Positions 37,154 to 49,696 of a DNA stretch of 64,000 nt are shown here, piece by piece. The notes below the pieces were generated by a model. The model was not told the DNA's origin and did not search any database. It worked only from the letters and a program-made list of their open reading frames with translations. Within the stretch, counting starts at the first letter, position 1. Each line of letters opens with the position of its first letter. The translations under genes and the position numbers were made by a program. Source of the stretch: Vibrio marinisediminis (GTDB lineage: Bacteria > Pseudomonadota > Gammaproteobacteria > Enterobacterales > Vibrionaceae); assembly GCF_014050145.1 (NCBI RefSeq), contig NZ_JACFYF010000012.1, positions 1-64,000 of the forward strand, given 5' to 3'.

Positions 37154-38396
37154 ATTACGTTCAAATTCGCTTATTAGTAAGTTCATCCGAATAATCACGA
37201 TATTGGCGACGGTGTATCTAGTGATTATTCTATTGTATATCGTGCCCAAAGGGTTGGAACAAGCCGATAATAGCCATAATGAGTTGGAGCAAAAATTAGC
37301 GTTATCCCTGTCCAAATCTGCGGCGATTGCCATCTTTGTCAACAATAGTGAAATAGCTAGCGAAGTCATTGATGCCTTGCTACTGCACCAAGAAATTGAT
37401 GCAGTTAAATTAGAAAGTGATGGTGGGATTGTGTTCACTTCCAACCCTCTCTTATTCGATGAGTCGAGCAGTACTGAAAACATCAACCGCTATCGATTGT
37501 ATTCTCCCGTTGATGCGCAACCTATTGGTACCTTGTTGATTCACAGCGATAGCCGCGTCTTACAGCAGAGAGCCATCTCTCGAGTGCTGTATCAGGTGGG
37601 GTTTATTTTGGTCCAATTTCTGTTCACTGTCATGGTGTTGGTATTGGTGCTTAAAAAAATAGTTGGGCGACCATTGACGACATTGTCAAAGGCACTTGAC
37701 TCTGCAACGCCTGGTCATAGTGAAATAATTCCAATAAACAAAGCCAATGAAAATAATGAGATAGGTGTCGTAGCCCACAGTGTTAATACGTTTATTAATA
37801 ACTCCCACCAAGCGATTGAACGCGAAAGAGAGTTACGAGCTCAGATTGAACATTGGGAGCAGCATTACCGCCATATGGCAGAGCAAGATTCATTAACAGG
37901 GCTTAAAAACCGATTAGGCTGTGAAAAATATATAGAGAAAGCATCACTCACTCATCAATACATTGCACTATTGCTGATGGATCTCGATGGCTTTAAAGCG
38001 GTCAATGATGACTTTGGGCATGCGGCAGGGGACTTTACCCTAACTGAGATAGCAAGGCGTTTTTCGGTTGAGCTTGAAGAAAGTAACCTCGCTGGTGTGG
38101 TTGGGCGGATCGGCGGGGATGAATTTGTTATCTACCTTGCTTTGCATCAGAATGACTCAGCGCCAATACAGAGTTTGGCGCATAATATTGTCCAGAGTGC
38201 CAACCAACCCATCCTGTACCAATCTAACTTGATACAGGTAGGCTGTAGTGTTGGAATTGCTGTCCATGCCAATCAACAATTTGATATTGATAAACTCATA
38301 CAGCACGCTGACAAAGCCATGTATTCGGTGAAGCAGATGCGCAAAAACGACTTCAGCTTTTATCAAACAATGAAAGAAGAGTCGCCTTTGCCTTAA
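37146..38396 (+). CDS. Membrane-bound diguanylate cyclase (GGDEF)
   Basis: This 416-aa protein has a transmembrane helix at about 13-33, a periplasmic domain 34-145 resembling CHASE8, and a second helix at about 150-171. A HAMP-like linker (172-225), a coiled coil and a C-terminal GGDEF domain follow. The active-site GGDEF is at 323-327 within RIGGDEFVIYL, so cyclic-di-GMP synthesis is expected. The inhibitory RxxD I-site is absent: the corresponding residues 314-317 are NLAG. It overlaps the upstream PstS-like gene. Its stop shares bases with the stop of the convergent varS. Confidence 0.88.
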   Translation: MNKLRSNSLISKFIRIITILATVYLVIILLYIVPKGLEQADNSHNELEQKLALSLSKSAAIAIFVNNSEIASEVIDALLLHQEIDAVKLESDGGIVFTSNPLLFDESSSTENINRYRLYSPVDAQPIGTLLIHSDSRVLQQRAISRVLYQVGFILVQFLFTVMVLVLVLKKIVGRPLTTLSKALDSATPGHSEIIPINKANENNEIGVVAHSVNTFINNSHQAIERERELRAQIEHWEQHYRHMAEQDSLTGLKNRLGCEKYIEKASLTHQYIALLLMDLDGFKAVNDDFGHAAGDFTLTEIARRFSVELEESNLAGVVGRIGGDEFVIYLALHQNDSAPIQSLAHNIVQSANQPILYQSNLIQVGCSVGIAVHANQQFDIDKLIQHADKAMYSVKQMRKNDFSFYQTMKEESPLP

Positions 38397-41191
38397 ATGT
38401 TTAAACTATCATTGTTTAGGTAGGGCTCAGCACTCGCTGTTACTTTTTCCATTTCATCTTGCAACTCAAACAGTTCTGGTTCGATGTCTGTGATGGTTTG
38501 CCCTGAGCGAAGGGCTTTCTCTATGGTGGCGCAAACCTTCTTCAGTCGAGGAACCCCTGAGTACGAACAACTGCCATGCAGTTTATGCACATGATGAATG
38601 AGTTGCTCTAAATCGAAATCATCGATTTCTAACGCCTGCTCAACAATACCATTTACTTCCGGAATATAGTCGATCAGCATCTGCAACATGTCTCTCGCGA
38701 GATCTTCTTTGTTCGCAGCTTGTTTGAGTGCCGACTGCCAATCAATGATCATCGTACTGTGTTCATTATTGGTTTCATGCACTTGAATGATCGGTTCACC
38801 TTGAGCGGGTAAGTCGAGCCTGAGTAGTTCATGATCTTTAGTGTGTGGATTCCAATGCATCAACACTTGCTGTAGGACATGCTCTTCAATGGGTTTGGTT
38901 AGGTAATCATCCATACCGGCGCTAAGTAGCCGATCTCGCTCGCCGCTCATCGCATGGGCGGTTACTGCAATGATTGGTGTATTTGCGTTGAGTGCTGTTT
39001 TCTTTATTTTGCTACAAGCCGTGACACCATCCATATGAGGCATTTGGATATCCATTAAAACAATATCAAAATGTCGTTGTTGGGCTTGAGTTAGAGCATC
39101 TTGACCATTGGTACATGAAATGACGTGTTCTACCCGTTCTTCCAGTAGTGCACTGATCAGCTTTAAGTTTGCAGGGTTGTCATCCACCGCCATAATCGTC
39201 AATGGCAATTTTTCACTGTAGACCACTTCTTGTTTGATCTCTGGCAGGCTCTCTTGGTTTGCTGCTAAGGTTTGCAGTAACTTCTTACGCGACATTGGCT
39301 TGGTAATACAGTGAATCTGGTATTTTTGGATCAGATGATCAGAGAGGGCAAGCATGGTACTTGGTGTCCCCACAACCACGTGTGGTGCGCATTGCATTGC
39401 TTTCTCAACTAACTTTTCAACCTTCTCAATATCAATAGTGCGATTTGGCGCTAGGTTGAGCAACACATAGTCAAACTTCTCGATTTCATCTGGCATGGAA
39501 GAGCGATAGGTGACCACTAGACCATATTGAACCAGCATTTGACGGGTGATCGAGGCGACTTGCATGTTCGGCTCAACCAATAATAGTGAGCGTTGATTCA
39601 GTACTTCCGCTTCAATGAATTCACTCATTGGCATCTCTGCTGCGTGTAAACGCAGCGTGAACCAGAAGGTCGAACCTTGGTGCAGTCGACTGGTTAGGCT
39701 GATCTCACCGCCCATCTGCCCCACCAGTTTTTGGGTGATAACCAAACCAAGCCCTGTACCGCCATAGCGGCGTGAAATACTGGCATCTGCTTGACTAAAG
39801 GCTTGGAAAAGCTGTGCTTGTTGACGCTCTGAAATGCCAATGCCGGTATCGCGAACCATGAATTGCAGTTCAATCGCGTCATCTTTTTGTGAGCGAAGCT
39901 CAACACTAATATCAATGTTACCGCGTTCAGTAAACTTAATTGAGTTGCCGACTAAGTTAGTGAGTACTTGCTGGATACGCAGCGGGTCGCCCACCACGCC
40001 CATCGGAACTTTAGGATCAATCTTTAGCGTTATCTCTAACCCTTTTTCATGGGCGCTGGTGGCCTGCAAACTTACCACTTCTTCCAAGGTTTCTTGGAAC
40101 TCAAATGGAATGTTCTCTAATGCCAATTTGCCCGCTTCGAGCTTAGAGAAGTCCAGAATATCATTGATGATAGTGAGTAGATTGTTAGCCGATTTTTCAA
40201 TGGTTTGTAAGTAATCCGCTTGGCTATTTGTCAGCTTGGTTTTGAGCATTTGGCGAGTAAAGCCAATCACACCATTTAATGGGGTGCGTAGCTCGTGTGA
40301 CATATTGGCCAAGAATTCTGATTTAACACGCGCCGCTTCTTGAGCGCGTTTTTTCGCGATATCGAGCTCGACGTTTTGAATCTCAAGCTGCTCTAATGTT
40401 TCACGTAAGTCTGAGGTGGCTTGGTCGATACTGTGCTGCATTTCAACATGGTATTCAGACAGTGACACGGCCATGGCGTTAATGCCGTTTTTCAATTGAT
40501 CAAGCTCACCATGCATCTTGCCTTCGATACGCACATCCAAATGACCACGACGAATGCGGTCAACCATGTTTTTCATGTGTGAGATTGGGCGAGTAACATC
40601 GTGCATCAGTCGCAAGGCAAAGAAGGTCGACAAACCCAAACCGGTCAACAGTACTAAAAACGCAGCAAAGACCTCTTGGTATTGTTGCAATCGTAATGAT
40701 GACAGATCCAACTCAATAGAGATGTAGCCAAGCGCGGGGTTATTCTCCTTGCCGCGAGGGCTAGACAATATGCCTGACTCACTAATGATAGGCGCACGTA
40801 AAACCAGCGTATTCTCTTTCAGGTGCGAAGTAACGAGCAATGGAATGGGTTCATTGCGTGGGAACGTCAGTGATTCAAAGCTCGGATGAAAGTTTGAGGT
40901 TACAAACAGTTCGTGGTTGTAATCAAACACAGCAATACTGCGTACAAACTTAGAATTTTTGCGGTGCGCGTAGCTAATAATACGGCGAACTGACTCTCGG
41001 CTATTGTTTTTGAGCCCGTCTTCACTGGCAATCGCCAAAGGTTCAATGATATTTAGACCGGAATTGATAACCTGCTTTTCTAAATCGTGATAGCGGTTAA
41101 AAGAAAAAATAGCGCTAAGAATTAAGCCAATGATGAGGGTTGGCGCTAGAGTAAGGGTAATAACGCGGGCGCGTAAGCCATATCTGGTCAT
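38393..41191 (-). CDS. varS: Hybrid sensor histidine kinase VarS/BarA
   Basis: This 932-aa tripartite hybrid kinase has transmembrane helices at about 12-31 and 175-195 with a periplasmic sensor between, then HAMP (about 196-248). The HisKA dimerisation domain has the phospho-acceptor His299 in MSHELRTPLNGVIGF. HATPase_c (about 400-515, with DTGIGI and GGTGLGL) follows. A degenerate receiver (about 533-645) lacks the phospho-Asp (Asn579 in VLLNL). A true receiver (about 663-780) has Asp714, and a C-terminal HPt has His869. The order and the neighbourhood (next to rlmD-relA) match VarS/BarA, which phosphorylates VarA/UvrY to control CsrA through CsrB-type small RNAs. Confidence 0.93.
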   Translation of the reverse strand: MTRYGLRARVITLTLAPTLIIGLILSAIFSFNRYHDLEKQVINSGLNIIEPLAIASEDGLKNNSRESVRRIISYAHRKNSKFVRSIAVFDYNHELFVTSNFHPSFESLTFPRNEPIPLLVTSHLKENTLVLRAPIISESGILSSPRGKENNPALGYISIELDLSSLRLQQYQEVFAAFLVLLTGLGLSTFFALRLMHDVTRPISHMKNMVDRIRRGHLDVRIEGKMHGELDQLKNGINAMAVSLSEYHVEMQHSIDQATSDLRETLEQLEIQNVELDIAKKRAQEAARVKSEFLANMSHELRTPLNGVIGFTRQMLKTKLTNSQADYLQTIEKSANNLLTIINDILDFSKLEAGKLALENIPFEFQETLEEVVSLQATSAHEKGLEITLKIDPKVPMGVVGDPLRIQQVLTNLVGNSIKFTERGNIDISVELRSQKDDAIELQFMVRDTGIGISERQQAQLFQAFSQADASISRRYGGTGLGLVITQKLVGQMGGEISLTSRLHQGSTFWFTLRLHAAEMPMSEFIEAEVLNQRSLLLVEPNMQVASITRQMLVQYGLVVTYRSSMPDEIEKFDYVLLNLAPNRTIDIEKVEKLVEKAMQCAPHVVVGTPSTMLALSDHLIQKYQIHCITKPMSRKKLLQTLAANQESLPEIKQEVVYSEKLPLTIMAVDDNPANLKLISALLEERVEHVISCTNGQDALTQAQQRHFDIVLMDIQMPHMDGVTACSKIKKTALNANTPIIAVTAHAMSGERDRLLSAGMDDYLTKPIEEHVLQQVLMHWNPHTKDHELLRLDLPAQGEPIIQVHETNNEHSTMIIDWQSALKQAANKEDLARDMLQMLIDYIPEVNGIVEQALEIDDFDLEQLIHHVHKLHGSCSYSGVPRLKKVCATIEKALRSGQTITDIEPELFELQDEMEKVTASAEPYLNNDSLNI

Positions 41192-41331
41192 TATTGTCTA
41201 AACATCGTGGTGTGGATATGGGAAAATAGGTCCAGCATACTCAATTCTGTAGAGCTACAGTTGCAGTTAAGTGAGTAGAGCTAGCCGTCGAAACGATAAG
41301 CATAATCAACCCAAGCGGCACAAACAATGAT

Positions 41332-41356
41332 TCAGACGTGAAAAGGTGACGTCTGA
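41332..41356. repeat. Inverted repeat upstream of rlmD
   Basis: TCAGACGT (41332-41339) and ACGTCTGA (41349-41356) are perfect arms with a 9-nt spacer, 37 bp before rlmD in the varS-rlmD divergent gap. It may be an operator or an RNA hairpin. There is no T tract. Confidence 0.45.
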
Positions 41357-41392
41357 GTAGCAAATCAAAGTAATAGATGACAGGCATAGAGC

Positions 41393-42712
41393 ATGGCGCG
41401 TTTTTTCCAACCGAAAAAGAAAACTCAATTTGATACCAAACACCAATCAGTGACGGTGGAAAAACTGGATCACCAAGGCGCAGGCATTGCCTACCTTTCA
41501 GGTAAGCCGATGTTCATTGAAGGGGCGTTGCCTGATGAGCAAGTGCTAGTGCAAATCGTAGAGTCGAAAAGTAAATTTTCCCGAGCGAATCTTATTAAAG
41601 TACAGCAACCAAGCCAGCAACGCGTGAAGCCTTTTTGCTCGCACTATCATCAATGTGGCGGCTGCAATCTACAACATCTCGAGCAGTCATCGCAGTTGGA
41701 ATACAAGCAACAAGCACTTTCTGGTTTGATGAAAAAATTCTCAGGTCAAAGCCTTGCGTTGAGCGAGCCAGTGACCGGAGAGAGCCTCGGTTACCGTCGT
41801 CGTGCGCGGATCAGTGTGATGGTTGATAAAAAAACACGCCAATTGCAATTTGGTTTCCGTCGTAAACAGAGCAAACAAATTGTTACTGTAACCAATTGCC
41901 CAGTACTTGATCGCGAGCTAAATGCAATGCTGCCGGCTTTGTATGAATTATTACAAGGTTTTACTCGTCAAGAATCGATTGGTCATGTCGAGTTGGTGAA
42001 AGGTGATAACACCAAAGTGATCGTACTGCGTCACCTTAAGCCTCTTACCGATAAAGAGCAGCAGCAGCTAGAGAGTTTCGCCCTGTCCCATCAGGCAAGC
42101 TTGTATTTGATGCCGCAAACGGATCAACTGGATTTGGTTGTGGGTGAGGAAGCGCATTACCTTGAAGCGGGCGTGACGATTCCGTTTGCACCTAATAACT
42201 TTATTCAAGTTAACCAAGCGGTAAACCAGAAAATGGTTCGCCAAGCACTAGATTGGTTGGCTCTAGAGCAAACCGATCATGTTTTGGATTTGTTCTGTGG
42301 CTTGGGTAACTTTAGCCTACCGATGGCGAAACAAGTCAAATCAGTGATTGGTGTTGAAGGCGTCGACGCCATGGTAGAGAAAGCGACTCTAAATGCGAAG
42401 GTGAACCAAATTGACAATGTTTCGTTTCATCAAGCAAATTTAGAACAAGATATGTCATCACAGCCATGGGCGAGTGAAAAATTTGATAAGATACTGCTCG
42501 ATCCAGCTAGAGCAGGTGCCAGTGGTATAGTTGACCAACTATCACGCTTAGGTGCTCGTCGCGTGGTGTATGTGTCTTGTAATCCAGCGACCCTAGCAAG
42601 GGATAGCCAAAACTTATTAGAGCAAGGTTACCAGTTAGAAAAACTGGCAATGCTGGATATGTTCCCTCACACGGGGCACCTTGAGTCGATGGCATTATTT
42701 GTCATGCGCTAG
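41393..42712 (+). CDS. rlmD: 23S rRNA m5U1939 methyltransferase
   Basis: This 439-aa SAM-dependent methyltransferase (RumA) methylates U1939 of 23S rRNA. An N-terminal TRAM domain (12-70) precedes the Fe-S cluster cysteines Cys82, Cys88, Cys91 and a fourth near 169 (TNCPVLD). The Rossmann domain shows [14 protein letters not shown], and the catalytic cysteine is in [13 protein letters not shown]. Order varS-rlmD-relA-mazG matches barA-rlmD-relA-mazG of E. coli. Confidence 0.96.
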   Translation: MARFFQPKKKTQFDTKHQSVTVEKLDHQGAGIAYLSGKPMFIEGALPDEQVLVQIVESKSKFSRANLIKVQQPSQQRVKPFCSHYHQCGGCNLQHLEQSSQLEYKQQALSGLMKKFSGQSLALSEPVTGESLGYRRRARISVMVDKKTRQLQFGFRRKQSKQIVTVTNCPVLDRELNAMLPALYELLQGFTRQESIGHVELVKGDNTKVIVLRHLKPLTDKEQQQLESFALSHQASLYLMPQTDQLDLVVGEEAHYLEAGVTIPFAPNNFIQVNQAVNQKMVRQALDWLALEQTDHVLDLFCGLGNFSLPMAKQVKSVIGVEGVDAMVEKATLNAKVNQIDNVSFHQANLEQDMSSQPWASEKFDKILLDPARAGASGIVDQLSRLGARRVVYVSCNPATLARDSQNLLEQGYQLEKLAMLDMFPHTGHLESMALFVMR

Positions 42713-42796
42713 GTAAAAAAAGTGAACTAACATTAGGCGCAACAGCCTATAAGACATGGTTAGTCGGTAAAAAAATAACAACTAGGACGAAGAAAG

Positions 42797-45016
42797 ATGG
42801 TTGCGGTAAGAAGCGCGCATTTAAATCAGGATGAACAGTTTGACTTAGATAAGTGGGTTGCCAGCTTAAGGCAAGACCAGAAAACTGCTCTGCGCTTAAA
42901 ACAAGTTTATCATCAGTGTGAAAGCTACCTGCAAGGTAATGAAAACGCTCAGCTATTGCTGTGGCGCGGTCGAGAGATGATCGAAATTCTTATCACGCTA
43001 TCAATGGATAAGCCAACGCTGCTTGCAGCACAGCTTTTCCCGTTGGTATCCAGTGGTGCCTTGCAGCGAGAAAAGCTTGAAGAAGATTTTAACAGCGAGA
43101 TCATCAAACTGATTGATGGTGTCGAAGAGATGGCGGCGCTCGGTCAATTAAATGTGACACTAGAGGGAAGTGCCGCGTCTGCACAAGTGGATAACGTGCG
43201 TCGTATGCTACTTGCCATGGTGGATGATTTCCGCTGCGTGGTCATCAAGCTTGCAGAACGCATCTGTAACCTGATTGAAGTGAAAAAGGCGCCAGACGAA
43301 GTCCGTCGCGCCGTGGCGAAAGAGTGTGCCAATATCTACGCACCATTGGCAAACCGTTTAGGCATTGGTCAGCTTAAATGGGAAATTGAAGATTACGCAT
43401 TCCGTTATCAACAGCCAGAAACGTACAAGCAAATTGCTAAGCAGTTGTCTGAGCGTCGCATCGTTCGCGAGCAATACATTAAAGATTTCGTTGATGACCT
43501 GCTTAAAGAGATGAAAGTGTCGGGCATCAACGCAGATGTGAGTGGGCGACCAAAACATATTTACAGTATCTGGCGCAAAATGCAGAAGAAAGGCTTAGAT
43601 TTTGATGAGCTATTTGATGTGCGCGCAGTGCGAATTATTGCCGATAAACTGCAAGATTGTTATGCCGGGCTAGGTATCGTTCACACTAAATACAAACACC
43701 TACCTAATGAGTTTGATGACTACGTTGCCAACCCAAAACCAAATGGCTACCAGTCTATTCATACGGTTATCTTAGGCCCAGAAGGTAAAACCATTGAGAT
43801 TCAGATCCGAACTAAGCAAATGCATGAGGACTCTGAATTAGGCGTAGCCGCGCACTGGAAATACAAAGAAGGCGGCAGCAGTCGTAGTGGTTACGATGAG
43901 AAAATCACTTGGCTGCGAAAACTGCTGGATTGGCAAGAAGAGATGTCGGACTCCGGCGAAATGCTCGATGAAGTTCGTAGCCAAGTCTTTGATGACCGTG
44001 TTTACGCCTTTACTCCACGTGGTGATGTTGTCGATCTGCCAATGGGCGCGACTCCGCTTGATTTTGCTTACCATATTCACTCGATGGTTGGGCACCGTTG
44101 TATCGGAGCTAAAGTCGCTGGGCGTATTGTGCCGTTTACTCATAAACTGCAGATGGGTGATCAAGTCGAGATCATCACTCAGAAAGAGCCAAACCCTTCT
44201 CGTGATTGGTTAAACCCATCAACTGGTTTTGTAACCTCAGGTCGAGCTCGCGCCAAAATCAACGCTTGGTTCCGTAAGCAAAGCCGTGAGAAAAACCTTG
44301 AAGCAGGGCGTGAAATACTTGAGCACGAACTCGCTAAAATTGGTGCCACACTAAAAGATGCCGAGCAGTATGGCTTGAAGCGTTTCAATATGAATACGCC
44401 TGACGAGTTGTACGTGGGCGTCGGCAGTGGTGATTTGCGTATCAACCAAATCATTAACCACATTAATGCTTTAGTGAATAAGCCAACCGCTGAAGAAGAA
44501 GACAAGCAAGCGCTTGAAAAACTGCTAGAAGCAGAAAACAAACCATCCACACCAAGCCGCCCAAATAAAGACGCCGTGGTAGTGGAGGGTGTCGATAACC
44601 TGATGAATCACCTAGCACGTTGTTGCCAGCCGATCCCAGGCGACGCTATCTGTGGCTATATCACCCAAGGTCGAGGTATCTCAGTGCATCGTGCGGATTG
44701 TGAGCAGCTTGAAGAGCTCCGTCACCATGCACCAGAGCGCATCATCGATACCGTATGGGGTAGTGGTTTTGCCGGATCATATATGCTGACACTAAGAGTA
44801 GAAGCCATGGAGCGTGGTGGTCTGCTTAAAGAGATCACCACACTGTTCGCCAACGAAAAAGTGAAAGTGAACAGCATGAAGAGCCGCGTCGATTACCGAA
44901 ATCAGCTTACGATCTTAGACTTTGATCTGGAAGTGACCAATGTTGAAGTGGTGAATAGGCTGATTAGTCGTGTGGAGCAGATTAAGGATGTGATGTTGGT
45001 GAAACGCCTCGGCTAG
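42797..45016 (+). CDS. relA: GTP pyrophosphokinase RelA
   Basis: This 739-aa ribosome-associated (p)ppGpp synthetase is activated by uncharged tRNA. The N-terminal hydrolase-like domain lacks the HD pair (LLAAQLFPLVS near 75-85), so it is synthetase only. The synthetase domain carries EFDDYV at 305-310 with the acidic ExDD motif diagnostic of RelA rather than SpoT. Then come TGS, the zinc-finger/RIS segment with ARCCQPIPGD and an ACT domain at the C-terminus. It lies 84 nt after rlmD and is followed by the repeat cluster. Confidence 0.98.
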   Translation: MVAVRSAHLNQDEQFDLDKWVASLRQDQKTALRLKQVYHQCESYLQGNENAQLLLWRGREMIEILITLSMDKPTLLAAQLFPLVSSGALQREKLEEDFNSEIIKLIDGVEEMAALGQLNVTLEGSAASAQVDNVRRMLLAMVDDFRCVVIKLAERICNLIEVKKAPDEVRRAVAKECANIYAPLANRLGIGQLKWEIEDYAFRYQQPETYKQIAKQLSERRIVREQYIKDFVDDLLKEMKVSGINADVSGRPKHIYSIWRKMQKKGLDFDELFDVRAVRIIADKLQDCYAGLGIVHTKYKHLPNEFDDYVANPKPNGYQSIHTVILGPEGKTIEIQIRTKQMHEDSELGVAAHWKYKEGGSSRSGYDEKITWLRKLLDWQEEMSDSGEMLDEVRSQVFDDRVYAFTPRGDVVDLPMGATPLDFAYHIHSMVGHRCIGAKVAGRIVPFTHKLQMGDQVEIITQKEPNPSRDWLNPSTGFVTSGRARAKINAWFRKQSREKNLEAGREILEHELAKIGATLKDAEQYGLKRFNMNTPDELYVGVGSGDLRINQIINHINALVNKPTAEEEDKQALEKLLEAENKPSTPSRPNKDAVVVEGVDNLMNHLARCCQPIPGDAICGYITQGRGISVHRADCEQLEELRHHAPERIIDTVWGSGFAGSYMLTLRVEAMERGGLLKEITTLFANEKVKVNSMKSRVDYRNQLTILDFDLEVTNVEVVNRLISRVEQIKDVMLVKRLG

Positions 45017-45029
45017 TTTTTGCATCATC

Positions 45030-45130
45030 TTTGACGTCGTAGCGGTGTTAGCTGCATAAAAATATCTCCATCACATGGTCAGCCATGCTCAGGAGCATAT
45101 TTTTACTGGCTGCCTAGCTACGACGCCAAA
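45030..45130. repeat. 101-bp imperfect palindrome after relA (ERIC-like in form)
   Basis: The left arm starts TTTGACGTCGTAGC (45030) and the right arm ends GCTACGACGCCAAA (45130). Further inside, TAAAAATAT (45057-45065) and ATATTTTTA (45098-45106) also pair. The whole folds into one long broken hairpin. Size and shape recall ERIC-type intergenic repeats, but I did not recognise a specific named element. Confidence 0.65.
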
Positions 45131-45175
45131 TCTATAGCAAAAACAGGGTATCGTACTTGTTTGTATTTCGTTGTC
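45113..45175. repeat. 63-bp direct repeat, copy 1
   Basis: It starts CCTAGCTACGACGCCAAATC and ends TATTTCGTTGTC. Copy 2 at 45246-45308 differs at only two positions. Its first 18 bp are the right arm of the palindrome. Confidence 0.85.
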
Positions 45176-45199
45176 GCTTAGAGCTAGAAGCTAACTGCT

Positions 45200-45243
45200 T
45201 AGCAAAAACGCGATATGGCATTTGGTTGGATCTTGTTATTGTC
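45200..45243. repeat. Diverged partial repeat between the two copies
   Basis: TAGCAAAAACGCGATATGGC and the following bases to TTATTGTC align, with substitutions, to the second half of the 63-bp repeats (45135-45175 and 45268-45308). This implies at least three related units in 175 bp. Confidence 0.55.
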
Positions 45244-45245
45244 TA

Positions 45246-45308
45246 CCTAGCTACGACGCCAAATCTATAGCAAAAGCAGGGTATCGTACTTGTCTGTATT
45301 TCGTTGTC
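45246..45308. repeat. 63-bp direct repeat, copy 2
   Basis: It matches copy 1 at 61 of 63 positions, 133 bp downstream. The 390-bp relA-mazG gap holds these repeats and no protein gene. Confidence 0.85.
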
Positions 45309-45407
45309 ACAGATGAAATAGTATTTCAGCAGATGCATTAATTAGAAAATATAATTCAAGGTGAGTGGTTTTGGCTGCTCACCTTTTTGTTTAAAGGACA
45401 AAGAGAA

Positions 45408-46205
45408 ATGAGCCATCCAATTGAACAGTTAGAACAGATCATGGCAACGCTGCGTGACCCACAAAAGGGGTGCCCTTGGGACCGCAAGCAAAGTTTTGAA
45501 ACCATTGTGCCGCATACCATTGAAGAAACGTATGAAGTGGTCGATGCGATTCACAATCAAGACTGGACCAATTTAAAAGAAGAATTGGGTGACTTATTGT
45601 TCCAAGTGATCTTCTATAGTCAATTGGCGAAAGAACAAGGCTTATTTGATTTTTCAGAGGTCGTCGATACCGTCAATGAAAAGCTGACTCGTCGTCATCC
45701 TCATGTATTCTCGGAAGTTGAATTTGAGTCAGATGAACAGATCAATGCCAACTGGGAAGTTGAGAAAGCAAAAGAAAAGGCGCAAGCAGGCAAATCAGAG
45801 CAAAGTATTCTAGACTCAATACCAAATTCTCTACCTGCGCTTTCTCGTGCTACAAAGATACAAAAAAAATGTGCTCAATATGGGTTTGATTGGGACACGA
45901 TTGGTCCAGTGGTAGACAAGGTACGCGAAGAATTAGATGAAGTGATGGAAGAGACTTTGCTGGTGGATGCGAAACAAGAGAATGTTGAGCTGGAACTGGG
46001 TGACTTACTCTTTGCTACCGTCAATTTAGCGCGCCACTTAGACGTAAACCCAGAGGTCGCTTTAGCCAAAGCAAACCTTAAATTCGTGCGTCGTTTCACT
46101 GGAGTAGAAGAAAAAGTACGTATGAATGGAAAAAAATTAGAGCAATGCAATCTTGATGAGCTTGAGAATTTTTGGCAGCAAATTAAACACGATGAACGAA
46201 ATTAA
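45408..46205 (+). CDS. mazG: Nucleoside triphosphate pyrophosphohydrolase MazG
   Basis: This 265-aa all-alpha NTP pyrophosphatase has two tandem MazG repeats. In the first, [22 protein letters not shown] leads to EEXXE-type residues ([22 protein letters not shown]). The second repeats [11 protein letters not shown] and [15 protein letters not shown]. It hydrolyses abnormal or all NTPs to NMP and can lower (p)ppGpp under starvation in E. coli. Start at ATG 45408 with AAGGACA upstream. It is separated from relA by the repeat cluster instead of directly following. Confidence 0.95.
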   Translation: MSHPIEQLEQIMATLRDPQKGCPWDRKQSFETIVPHTIEETYEVVDAIHNQDWTNLKEELGDLLFQVIFYSQLAKEQGLFDFSEVVDTVNEKLTRRHPHVFSEVEFESDEQINANWEVEKAKEKAQAGKSEQSILDSIPNSLPALSRATKIQKKCAQYGFDWDTIGPVVDKVREELDEVMEETLLVDAKQENVELELGDLLFATVNLARHLDVNPEVALAKANLKFVRRFTGVEEKVRMNGKKLEQCNLDELENFWQQIKHDERN

Positions 46206-46338
46206 AAGCAAAATAGCGAGTATTCGAGTTAGAAATGACGCATTCTATTAACAACTTTTAACACTCCTGTTCATTCACTTTGATTTGAAGCAAAAAATAA
46301 ATAATTGTGGTGTGATAGATTTCACGTTGTGGCGGTAA

Positions 46339-49431
<3,093 letters not shown>

Positions 49432-49480
49432 TTCCCCTAGGTTTTAAACTTAGTGAATTATTAGCTTAATGCTTTTGATA

Positions 49481-49506
49481 AACACCTCGCTTCGGCGGGG
49501 TGTTTT
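49481..49506 (+). terminator. Terminator of eno
   Basis: AACACCTCGC and GCGGGGTGTT pair (one U-G) around a TTCG tetraloop, followed by TTGTT. A UUCG tetraloop makes an unusually stable stem. Confidence 0.83.
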
Positions 49507-49612
49507 GTTATCGGAAAGCAGAAATGATCACGCTCCTGTTACGTGACAAGAAAGTGTTCTTAAAAAAGTTAAAGGGTAATAACTCAATTGAGTTACTCGT
49601 TTAATATTTTAG

Positions 49613-49641
49613 AAAACGCCTCGCTTATGCGGGGCGTTTTT
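49613..49641. terminator. Second terminator downstream of eno
   Basis: AAAACGCCTCGC and GCGGGGCGTTTT form a 12-bp stem (one wobble) with a TTAT loop and T runs on both strands, so it may also end cca on minus. It lies about 130 nt after the first eno terminator. A perfect AACTCAATTGAGTT palindrome (49580-49593) lies between. Confidence 0.85.
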
Positions 49642-49696
49642 GTCTTTGAACTTGCTTAGACGTGTTTATTACATACGTGGGATGAGGGGGGAAGTA

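Noticed and set aside
35471-38396. Phosphate ABC uptake operon
   Set aside because: There are no permease or ATPase genes, and the binding protein is half size.
45113-45308. CRISPR array between relA and mazG
   Set aside because: There are only two close copies plus one diverged copy, the units are 63 bp, spacing is irregular, and no cas gene is near.
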